From NCBI RefSeq assembly GCF_001541225.1, contig NZ_LMTS01000228.1, positions 13,939 to 63,591 of the forward strand: 49,653 bases of DNA, read 5' to 3'. Shown one piece after another: positions 36,721-43,392 of this stretch. The stretch comes from Variovorax sp. WDL1. Lineage in GTDB: Bacteria; Pseudomonadota; Gammaproteobacteria; Burkholderiales; Burkholderiaceae_C. Position 1 is the first letter of the stretch; each line of letters starts with the position of its first letter. Under the pieces are notes generated by a model that searched no databases, was not told where the DNA came from, and saw nothing but the letters and a program-made list of their open reading frames with translations. A program made the position numbers and the translations under genes.

Positions 36721-38145
36721 ATGCACATTCACATCCTCGGCATCTGCGGCACCTTCATGGGCGGTCTGGCTGCCCTGGCGCGCGAGGCCGGCCACCGGGT
36801 GACCGGCTGCGATGCCGGCGTCTATCCGCCGATGAGCGACCAGCTGCGCGCACTCGGCATCGAGCTGATCGAAGGCTACGGCGCCGACCAGATGGCGCTG
36901 GCGCCGGATGTCTTCGTCATCGGCAACGTGGTGTCGCGGATCCGGCTCGCGGACGGGATGCCCAAGTTCCCGCTGATGGAAGCGATCCTCGACGCCGGCG
37001 CTCGGTACACCAGTGGCCCCCAGTGGCTGGCGCAGGAGGTGCTGCAGGGCCGGCACGTGCTGGCCGTGGCCGGCACGCACGGCAAGACCACCACCACCTC
37101 CATGCTGGCCTGGATCCTCGAGCGCGCCGGCCGCTCGCCAGGCTTCCTGGTGGGCGGGGTTCCGCTGGATTTCGGCGTCTCCGCCCGGCTGGGCGGCGGT
37201 AGCGGAGGCACGAGCGCCCCCGCGGGGGCCACATTCGTGATCGAGGCCGACGAGTACGACACCGCCTTCTTCGACAAGCGCAGCAAGTTCGTCCACTACC
37301 GCCCGCGCACCGCGATCCTCAATAACCTCGAGTTCGACCACGCCGACATCTTCGATGACCTGGCTGCGATCGAACGGCAGTTCCATCACCTGGTGCGCAC
37401 GGTGCCGGCCAGCGGCCGCGTCGTCGTCAACGCGACGGAGGAAAGCCTGCAACGCGTGCTCGCCCAAGGCTGCTGGAGCGAGGTGGCCCGCTTCGGTGCC
37501 GGCGGCGAATGGCAGGCGCAGGGGACGCACGATGCCTTCGACGTGCTTCGGCACGGCGAGAAGGTGGGACGCGTCGAGTGGGCGCTTTCGGGGCTGCACA
37601 ACCAGATGAACGCGCTGGCCGCCATAGCGGCGGCAGAGCATGTGGGCGTAACTCCGGCAGAGGCAGCCGCGGCACTGGGAGGCTTTCGCAACGTGCGCCG
37701 ACGCATGGAGGTGCGAGGCACGATCGATCGGCCCGGCGGGCCGATCACGGTCTACGACGATTTCGCCCATCATCCGACCGCCATCCGCACCACACTCGAG
37801 GGCCTTCGCAACAAGCTCGACGGTGGCGGCCATCGCGGCGAGCGCATCCTGGCTGCCTTCGAGCCGCGCAGCAACACCATGAAGCTGGGCACCATGACCG
37901 CCCAGCTGCCGTGGAGCCTGGAGCAGGCCGATCTCGCCTTCTGCCACAGCGGCGGCCTCGAATGGGACGCCGCGGCCGCGCTCGCGCCGATGGGCGCACG
38001 CGCTCGCGTCGCCGCCGCGATCGAGCCGTTGGTGGCGCAGATCGCGGCTGCCGCGCAACCGGGCGACCATATCGTCTGCATGAGCAACGGCGGTTTCGGC
38101 GGGGTGCACCAAAAGCTCATTTCGGCCCTGCGCGCGGCAAAATGA
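36721..38145 (+). CDS. mpl: UDP-N-acetylmuramate:L-alanyl-gamma-D-glutamyl-meso-diaminopimelate ligase
   Basis: 474 aa. Mpl returns the recycled tripeptide to UDP-MurNAc, in the same recycling pathway as AmpD. It opens HIHILGICGTFMGGLAALAREAGH, with the Mur-ligase ATP loop GTHGKTTTTSMLAWILE, FVIEADEYDTAFFDKRSKF and LNNLEFDHADIF. The C-terminal domain has VYDDFAHHPTAI. Between SARL and FVIEADEYD there is a Gly/Ser/Ala-rich insertion ([14 protein letters not shown]) absent from the family as I know it; its DNA includes a GC palindrome. The start is 53 bp from the divergent hypothetical gene, and the cupin follows after 4 bp. Confidence 0.96.
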   Translation: MHIHILGICGTFMGGLAALAREAGHRVTGCDAGVYPPMSDQLRALGIELIEGYGADQMALAPDVFVIGNVVSRIRLADGMPKFPLMEAILDAGARYTSGPQWLAQEVLQGRHVLAVAGTHGKTTTTSMLAWILERAGRSPGFLVGGVPLDFGVSARLGGGSGGTSAPAGATFVIEADEYDTAFFDKRSKFVHYRPRTAILNNLEFDHADIFDDLAAIERQFHHLVRTVPASGRVVVNATEESLQRVLAQGCWSEVARFGAGGEWQAQGTHDAFDVLRHGEKVGRVEWALSGLHNQMNALAAIAAAEHVGVTPAEAAAALGGFRNVRRRMEVRGTIDRPGGPITVYDDFAHHPTAIRTTLEGLRNKLDGGGHRGERILAAFEPRSNTMKLGTMTAQLPWSLEQADLAFCHSGGLEWDAAAALAPMGARARVAAAIEPLVAQIAAAAQPGDHIVCMSNGGFGGVHQKLISALRAAK

Positions 38146-38149
38146 GCGG

Positions 38150-38650
38150 ATGCGCGCACAGGAACTTATCGACACCCTGAAGCTGGCCCCGCATCCCGAG
38201 GGCGGCTGGTACCGCGAGGTGTTCCGCTCCGCGACCCAGGTCTCGCCGGCTGACGGGCGCACGCCGCGACAGGCGCTCACCACCATCTATTTCCTGCTCG
38301 AGGCGCAGCAGCATTCGCGCTGGCACCGCGTGCTCTCCGACGAGGTCTGGGTCCATCTCGAAGGGGCACCGCTGGCGCTGTGGACCAGCGACGCGGCCTT
38401 GCGAACGCCGCCGGCGCACATCCGGCTCGGCCCCGTCGACGTGCACGGGACCCATCCGCAGCACACGGTGACGGCGGGGCGCTGGCAGGCGGCGAAGCCG
38501 CTGGTGACGCCGGGCAGCCCCGACTACACGCTTGTCAGTTGTACCGTTGGGCCCGGCTTCGACTTCAACGACTTCTGCTTCATGCAGCCCGACGGGGACG
38601 AGGCGGCGCTTATGCGCCACCACTGGCCGGCGCTGGCCGAACTGATCTGA
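38150..38650 (+). CDS. Cupin-fold protein, DUF985 family
   Basis: 166 aa. It starts RAQELIDTLKLAPHPEGGWYREVFRS, the diagnostic beginning of DUF985 (Cupin_5), and continues with YFLLEAQQHSRWHRVLSDEVWVHLEGAPL and PHPQHTV-like segments that form the beta-barrel. Family members lack a firmly known reaction. It starts 4 bp after mpl and is probably co-transcribed, though a wall-related role does not follow from this. It converges with the DAHP synthase gene with 22 bp between. Confidence 0.9.
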   Translation: MRAQELIDTLKLAPHPEGGWYREVFRSATQVSPADGRTPRQALTTIYFLLEAQQHSRWHRVLSDEVWVHLEGAPLALWTSDAALRTPPAHIRLGPVDVHGTHPQHTVTAGRWQAAKPLVTPGSPDYTLVSCTVGPGFDFNDFCFMQPDGDEAALMRHHWPALAELI

Positions 38651-38672
38651 AGCGCCGACAGGCCCTCTTGCT

Positions 38673-39791
38673 TCAGCCCCGGCGCGCCTTGACCGCCTGC
38701 GACAGCAGCGCCAGCACCTGCGCCGAATCCTCCCAGCCCAGGCAGGCGTCGGTGATGCTCTTGCCGTATTCGAGGTTGGCGACGCTGTCCTTGCCTGCGC
38801 TGAATTTCTGGGAACCGGCATTCAGATGGCTCTCGACCATCAGCCCGAAGATGCTGCGGCCGCCGTGCGCGATCTGTCCCGCGATGTCCTGGGCCACCTC
38901 GATCTGCTTCTGGTGCTGCTTGCTGCTGTTGGCATGGCTGCAGTCCACCATCAGCGTCGGCGGCAGTTTGGCTGCCTCCAGGTCCTTGCAGGCCGCGGCC
39001 ACGCTGCTGGCGTCGTAGTTGGGCGCCTTGCCGCCGCGCAGGATGACGTGGCAGTCCTTGTTGCCGTTGGTCTGCACGATCGCAACCTGACCGTTCTTGT
39101 GCACCGAGAGGAAGTGATGACCACGCGCCGCCGCCTGTATTGCATCGGTGGCGATGCGGATGTTGCCATCGGTGCCGTTCTTGAAGCCAATGGGCGCCGA
39201 CAGCCCCGAGGCCAGCTCGCGGTGCACCTGGCTCTCGGTGGTCCGCGCGCCGATCGCGCCCCAGGAAATCAGGTCGCCGATGTACTGCGGCGAAATCACG
39301 TCGAGGAACTCGCTGCCGGCAGGCAGGCCGAGGCGATTGATCTCGATCAGCAGCTGGCGCGCGATGCGCAGCCCTTCATCGATGCGGAAGCTCTCGTCGA
39401 GGTACGGGTCGTTGATCAGCCCCTTCCAGCCCACCGTGGTGCGCGGCTTCTCGAAGTAGACCCGCATGACGATCTCCAGCGTGCCGGCGTACTTCTCGCG
39501 CTCGACCTTCAGGCGCCGGGCGTATTCGAGCGCGGCGTCCGGGTCATGGATCGAACAGGGCCCCATCACCACCAGCAGCCGGTCGTCCTTGCCGCTCATG
39601 ATGTTGTGGATGGCCCGGCGGGTGCCGGTGATCAGCGTCTCCACCGGCGTGCCGCGTATCGGGAAGAAGCGGATCAGGTGTTCGGGAGGGGGTAGCACGG
39701 TGATGTCCTTGATGCGTTCGTCGTCGGTTCGGCTGGTTTTCTCGACGCTCGCATACCAGTTCTCGGTAGCAGGGACGTTGCTCGTGCTCAT
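38673..39791 (-). CDS. aroG: 3-deoxy-7-phosphoheptulonate synthase, class I (DAHP synthase)
   Basis: 372 aa from the ATG at 39791; AGGAA lies about 7 bp upstream, inside the longer TTG frame to 39806. It joins phosphoenolpyruvate and erythrose-4-phosphate in the first step of the shikimate pathway. Visible are LLVVMGPCSIHDPDAALEYA, VMRVYFEKPRTTVGWKGLINDP, GARTTESQVHRELASGLSAPIGFKNGT and PTLMVDCSHANSSKQHQKQ. It is the type I alpha feedback-regulated kind. Which amino acid inhibits it cannot be told from sequence alone; aroF or aroH are possible names. An aromatic-amino-acid attenuator precedes it. Confidence 0.95.
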   Translation of the reverse strand: MSTSNVPATENWYASVEKTSRTDDERIKDITVLPPPEHLIRFFPIRGTPVETLITGTRRAIHNIMSGKDDRLLVVMGPCSIHDPDAALEYARRLKVEREKYAGTLEIVMRVYFEKPRTTVGWKGLINDPYLDESFRIDEGLRIARQLLIEINRLGLPAGSEFLDVISPQYIGDLISWGAIGARTTESQVHRELASGLSAPIGFKNGTDGNIRIATDAIQAAARGHHFLSVHKNGQVAIVQTNGNKDCHVILRGGKAPNYDASSVAAACKDLEAAKLPPTLMVDCSHANSSKQHQKQIEVAQDIAGQIAHGGRSIFGLMVESHLNAGSQKFSAGKDSVANLEYGKSITDACLGWEDSAQVLALLSQAVKARRG

Positions 39792-39828
39792 GGTTCGTTC
39801 CTTCAAGGGATGGAAATCATCGGGGCAT

Positions 39829-39860
39829 AAAAAAACCGCCGGGGCTCGAGGCGCCGGCGG
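39829..39860 (-). terminator. Attenuator terminator before the DAHP synthase gene
   Basis: In the minus-strand RNA, CCGCCGG (39860-39854) pairs with CCGGCGG (39842-39836), with a small inner stem, and is followed by seven T (39835-39829). It is an intrinsic terminator placed before the start codon of aroG and after the stop of the aromatic leader peptide, which is the place of an attenuator. It is not the terminator of an upstream gene: tldD ends 149 bp earlier with the leader ORF between. Confidence 0.9.
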
Positions 39861-39884
39861 TCTTGGGAGGGTGTTCAGTGTGCT

Positions 39885-39959
39885 TTACGCGCTCGCCTCT
39901 CGTCCGCCGGAGTCCGGGAACCAAAAGTACGAAAAGAAGAACGCGACGCGCAAAGACAT
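39885..39959 (-). CDS. Aromatic leader peptide of the DAHP synthase attenuator
   Basis: A 24-codon ORF, ATG at 39959 and TAA at 39887-39885. Residues 7-14 are FFFSYFWF: five Phe in total, plus one Tyr and one Trp, in a peptide otherwise of common residues. Ribosomes would stall there when aromatic aminoacyl-tRNA is short. The codons just after (about codons 17-20) contain the RNA segment that can pair with the terminator's 5' arm. No Shine-Dalgarno sequence is visible; an extended -10 (TGcTACATT) just upstream could make the ATG the first or nearly first base of the message. Too short for most gene finders. Confidence 0.85.
   Translation of the reverse strand: MSLRVAFFFSYFWFPDSGGREASA
39904..39910 (-). 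promoter_or_regulatory. Antiterminator arm inside the leader peptide ORF
   Basis: The minus-strand RNA here reads CCGGCGG, identical to the 3' arm of the terminator (39842-39836), and is therefore complementary to the 5' arm (39860-39854). Pairing with the 5' arm would block the terminator. A ribosome stalled at codons 7-14 leaves this segment free; one that reaches the stop codon would cover it. Confidence 0.75.
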
Positions 39960-39967
39960 AGGGGCGC

Positions 39968-39976
39968 AATGTAGCA
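39968..39976 (-). promoter_or_regulatory. Candidate extended -10 promoter for the leader peptide transcript
   Basis: Minus-strand TGC followed by TACATT, matching TGn-TATAAT in the extended -10 form at four of six hexamer positions. No good -35 is visible. The start would fall near the leader ATG at 39959. Confidence 0.35.
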
Positions 39977-40008
39977 CAGGAAAGCGCACTGCCCGTTGCG
40001 AAAAAGCC

Positions 40009-41469
40009 TCAGGCCGTGCCACCGACGGTCAAGCCGTCGATGCGCAAGGTGGGCTGTCCGACGCCGACCGGCACGCTCTGGCCTTCCTTTCCGCAGGTGC
40101 CCACGCCGGAATCGAGCGCCATGTCATTGCCGATCATGGTGACGCGCGTCAGCGCGTCCGGACCGTTGCCGACCAGGGTCGCCCCTTTCACCGGGTACTG
40201 GATCTTGCCGTTTTCCACCCAGTAGGCCTCGCTGGCCGAGAACACGAACTTGCCGCTGGTGATGTCGACCTGGCCGCCGCCGAAGTTGGTGGCGTAGAGC
40301 CCCTTCTTGATGCTGGCGACGATCTCCGCGGGCACCTTGTCGCCACCCAGCATGTAGGTGTTGGTCATGCGCGGCATGGGCACATGCGCATAGCTCTCGC
40401 GGCGCCCGTTGCCGGTGGGCTTGACCTTCATCAGGCGCGCGTTGAGGGAGTCCTGGATGTAGCCCTTGAGGATGCCGTCCTCGATCAGCACGTTGCGTTG
40501 CGTGGTGTTGCCCTCGTCGTCGACGTTGAGGGAGCCGCGGCGGTCGGCGATGGTGCCGTCGTCCAGCACGGTCACGCCCTTGGCGGCCACGCGTTCGCCA
40601 ATGCGGCCCGAGAAGGCGCTCGACCCCTTGCGGTTGAAGTCGCCCTCCAGCCCATGGCCGATCGCCTCGTGCAGCAGGATGCCGGGCCAGCCCGGGCCGA
40701 GTACCACGGTCATCTCGCCCGCGGGCGCCGGACGCGAATCCAGGTTGACGAGCGCCTGCTGGACCGCCTGGTCGACGAACTCGGCGATGCGCGCCTCGTC
40801 GAAGTAGGCCAGGCCGAAGCGCCCGCCCCCGCCGCCCGAACCCACCTCGCGACGGCCATTCTGCTCGGCGATCACTGTGAGCGAGAGGCGCACCAGCGGT
40901 CGCACGTCCGCAGCCAGGGTGCCGTCGGCACGCGCCACCAGCACCACGTCGTATTCGCTCGCCAGGCCTGCCATTACCTGCGCGACCCGCGGATCCCGCG
41001 AGCGCGCGAGCTTCTCGACCTTGCCCAGCAGCTCGACCTTGGCGGCGCTGTCGAGCGTCGAGATCGGATCCACGCCGCCGTACAGCGAACGGCCGGTCGC
41101 GACCTTGCGCGTGGGCGCCTTCACCCGGGCGTTGCGCCCGGCGGCGGAAATGGTGCGCACGGTGCGCGCCGCATCGAGGAGCGAGGCCTCGGAAATGTCG
41201 TCCGAATAGGCGAAGGCCGTCTTCTCGCCGCTGACGGCGCGCACGCCAACGCCCTGGTCGATGCTGAAGCTGCCGGTCTTGACGATCCCCTCCTCCAGGC
41301 TCCAGCCCTCGCTGCGGGTGTACTGGAAATAGAGGTCGGCATCGTCCACCTTGTGGGCGGTGATCTCGGCCAGGGCGCGAAGCAGATGCGATTCGTCCAG
41401 GCCGAAGGGCGTGAGCAGGAGCTGCTGCGCCGTGGCGAGGCGCTCGAGGGTGGGTTCGCGGGAGATCAT
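40009..41469 (-). CDS. tldD: Metalloprotease subunit TldD
   Basis: 486 aa. TldD and TldE form a protease that degrades unfolded or leader-type peptides (for example in microcin B17 maturation and CcdA turnover). The active-site motif HEAIGHGLEGD, an HExxxH zinc motif, is present around residue 260, together with GGGQVDITSGKFVFSASEAYWVENGKI and GTCGKEGQSVPVGVGQPTLRIDGLTVGG at the C-terminus, as in the family. It follows rodA with 55 bp between. The tldE partner is not in the window. Its stop is 49 bp before the aromatic leader peptide. Confidence 0.97.
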   Translation of the reverse strand: MISREPTLERLATAQQLLLTPFGLDESHLLRALAEITAHKVDDADLYFQYTRSEGWSLEEGIVKTGSFSIDQGVGVRAVSGEKTAFAYSDDISEASLLDAARTVRTISAAGRNARVKAPTRKVATGRSLYGGVDPISTLDSAAKVELLGKVEKLARSRDPRVAQVMAGLASEYDVVLVARADGTLAADVRPLVRLSLTVIAEQNGRREVGSGGGGGRFGLAYFDEARIAEFVDQAVQQALVNLDSRPAPAGEMTVVLGPGWPGILLHEAIGHGLEGDFNRKGSSAFSGRIGERVAAKGVTVLDDGTIADRRGSLNVDDEGNTTQRNVLIEDGILKGYIQDSLNARLMKVKPTGNGRRESYAHVPMPRMTNTYMLGGDKVPAEIVASIKKGLYATNFGGGQVDITSGKFVFSASEAYWVENGKIQYPVKGATLVGNGPDALTRVTMIGNDMALDSGVGTCGKEGQSVPVGVGQPTLRIDGLTVGGTA

Positions 41470-41524
41470 CGGGGGATTCTAGGCGCGCCCCCCGGATGAC
41501 GCGCAAAAGCGGTGAATGCGCTTC

Positions 41525-42679
41525 TCAGCTCTGCATCAGCCTCTTGGCGCGCGCGATCGACATGAGGATCCCCAGCGCCAGCCCCAGCGTCACCATCGCG
41601 GTGCCTCCATAGCTGATGAAGGGCAGAGGCACGCCGACCACCGGCAGGATGCCGCTGACCATGCCCATGTTCACGAAAGCGTAAGTGAAGAAGATCATGG
41701 TCAACGCCCCGGCCAGGAGGCGCGAGAACAGCGTCGGCGCGTCCAGCGCGATCGCCAGGCCGCGGAAGATCAGGAAGATGAAGCCCGCGATCAGCGCCAG
41801 GTTGCCGGCCAGGCCGAACTCCTCGGAATAGGCCGCGAAGATGAAGTCCGTGGTGCGCTCGGGGATGAACTCCAGGTGCGTCTGCGTGCCCTGCATGAAG
41901 CCTTTGCCGCCGACCCCGCCGGAGCCGATGGCGATCATGCCCTGGATGATGTGGAAGCCCTTCCCCAGCGGGTCCTTGGTCGGGTCGAGCAGCGTGCAGA
42001 CGCGTTGCTTCTGGTATTCGTGCAGCACGCGCCAGTCCACGCCATCGGCGCACAGCTTCGATTCGAAGCCCACGATGAGCGAGATGGCGATCACCCCGAT
42101 CACCACCGGCGGCACGATCAGCTTCCATGAGAGGCCTGCGAAGAAGATCACCGACAGGCCGGCCGCCAGCACCAGCAGCGACGTGCCGAGGTCCGGCTGC
42201 TTCATGATCAGGCCTACTGGCACCGCCAGCAGCACCGTCGCGACCACGAAATCCAGCGGGCGCAGCTGGCCCTCGCGGCGCTGGAACCACCAGGCCAGCA
42301 TCAACGGCATGGCGATCTTCAGGATCTCGCTCGGCTGGATCACCATGCCGACATTGATCCACCGGGTGGCGCCCTTCTTGGTGATGCCGAACAGCGCCAC
42401 CGCGATCAGCAGTCCCACGCCCATTAGATAGATGGGCACGGCGAAGAACATCAGCCGCTGCGGCGGCACCTGTGCCACCACGAACATGATGAAGCCGGCC
42501 AGCAGCATGTTGCGGCCGTGGTCCATGAAGCGCGTGCCGTGGTCGTAGCCGGACGAGTACATGGTCAGAAGCCCGGCGCAGGCCAGCAGCAGCACCGCGA
42601 ACGCCAGAAAGCCGTCGAAGCCCTGGAACACAGGCGCGATGCGTCGCGCGAGGGACGGCTGGTGGAACACGGCGGACAT
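41525..42679 (-). CDS. rodA: Rod-shape SEDS glycosyltransferase RodA
   Basis: 384 aa, about ten membrane helices. RodA polymerises lipid II into glycan strands during elongation together with PBP2. Conserved blocks are GATRWINVGMVIQPSEILKIAMPL, MKQPDLGTSLLVL, and PERTTDFIFAAYSEEFGLAGNL, with the catalytic Asp in the PERTTDF segment, and the C-terminal PVVGVPLPFISYGGTAM. mrdA (PBP2) is not in view; it is normally just upstream of rodA, but here the neighbour is a divergent esterase gene. Confidence 0.96.
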   Translation of the reverse strand: MSAVFHQPSLARRIAPVFQGFDGFLAFAVLLLACAGLLTMYSSGYDHGTRFMDHGRNMLLAGFIMFVVAQVPPQRLMFFAVPIYLMGVGLLIAVALFGITKKGATRWINVGMVIQPSEILKIAMPLMLAWWFQRREGQLRPLDFVVATVLLAVPVGLIMKQPDLGTSLLVLAAGLSVIFFAGLSWKLIVPPVVIGVIAISLIVGFESKLCADGVDWRVLHEYQKQRVCTLLDPTKDPLGKGFHIIQGMIAIGSGGVGGKGFMQGTQTHLEFIPERTTDFIFAAYSEEFGLAGNLALIAGFIFLIFRGLAIALDAPTLFSRLLAGALTMIFFTYAFVNMGMVSGILPVVGVPLPFISYGGTAMVTLGLALGILMSIARAKRLMQS

Positions 42680-42758
42680 GGGCGCGGATTATCCGCTCGC
42701 CGCCGCCTGCTTCACGGACAATCGCCGATCACCGTCGGCCCTTGAGTAAGACAAAGGC

Positions 42759-43355
42759 ATGAAGCTCGCGCCCACCACCCACCTGCTGTACCTCCACGGC
42801 TTCCGTTCCTCGCCGCAGTCGACCAAGGCGCGGCAGATGGCGCAGCGCGTTCGCGAACGGCATCCGCAGCTGCACTGGTGGTGCCCGCAGCTGCCGCCTT
42901 CGCCGCACGCGGCCATCGAGCTGGTCATGCGGGGCATTGCGCAGTGGCCGCGCGACAGCATGGCGGTGGTCGGCTCCTCGCTCGGCGGCTTCTACGCCAC
43001 CTACGTGACCGGCATGATGCGCTGCCGCGCTGTGCTGCTGAACCCGGCCGTCCACCCGGCGCGCGACCTGGCGAACTACATCGGCGAGCAGACGTCCTGG
43101 CACGACCCGGCCGAGCATTTCTACTTCCGCCCCGAGTACATCGACGAGCTGCGCGCGCTGGACGTGGGCCCGCTGGCCAGGCCGGAGCGCGTCTTCGCCG
43201 TCATCGCCAAGGGCGATGAGCTGCTGGACTGGCGGGAGATGTCTGCCCGCTATCCTGGCAGCCGCATCAAACTGCTGGACGGCGGCGACCACGCCCTGTC
43301 CGATTTCGAGCGCAACCACCTGGACGAAGCGATGGCCTTCATCGACCCGGCCTGA
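42759..43355 (+). CDS. YqiA/YcfP-family alpha/beta-hydrolase (esterase)
   Basis: 198 aa. It begins HLLYLHGFRSSPQSTKARQMAQRV, the usual start of YqiA-like esterases, and has the nucleophile elbow VVGSSLGGFYATYV with the Ser in GSSLGG. The catalytic Asp is in VFAVIAKGDELLDW and the His in LLDGGDHALSDF. Small esterases of this type hydrolyse short acyl esters in vitro; the natural substrate is unknown. Divergent from rodA by 79 bp. The next gene begins 37 bp after its stop. Confidence 0.92.
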   Translation: MKLAPTTHLLYLHGFRSSPQSTKARQMAQRVRERHPQLHWWCPQLPPSPHAAIELVMRGIAQWPRDSMAVVGSSLGGFYATYVTGMMRCRAVLLNPAVHPARDLANYIGEQTSWHDPAEHFYFRPEYIDELRALDVGPLARPERVFAVIAKGDELLDWREMSARYPGSRIKLLDGGDHALSDFERNHLDEAMAFIDPA

Positions 43356-43392
43356 GGCGCCGCTGCCCGCCACGCATGGGACAATCCGCCCC

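Noticed and set aside
36292..38286. 664-aa minus-strand ORF across mpl
   Set aside because: Covers two real genes on both strands and shows no domain; GC-driven open frame.
39836..39860. The GC hairpin before aroG as the simple terminator of tldD
   Set aside because: It lies 149 bp after the tldD stop with an aromatic-rich ORF between and a matching antiterminator arm; attenuator is the better explanation.
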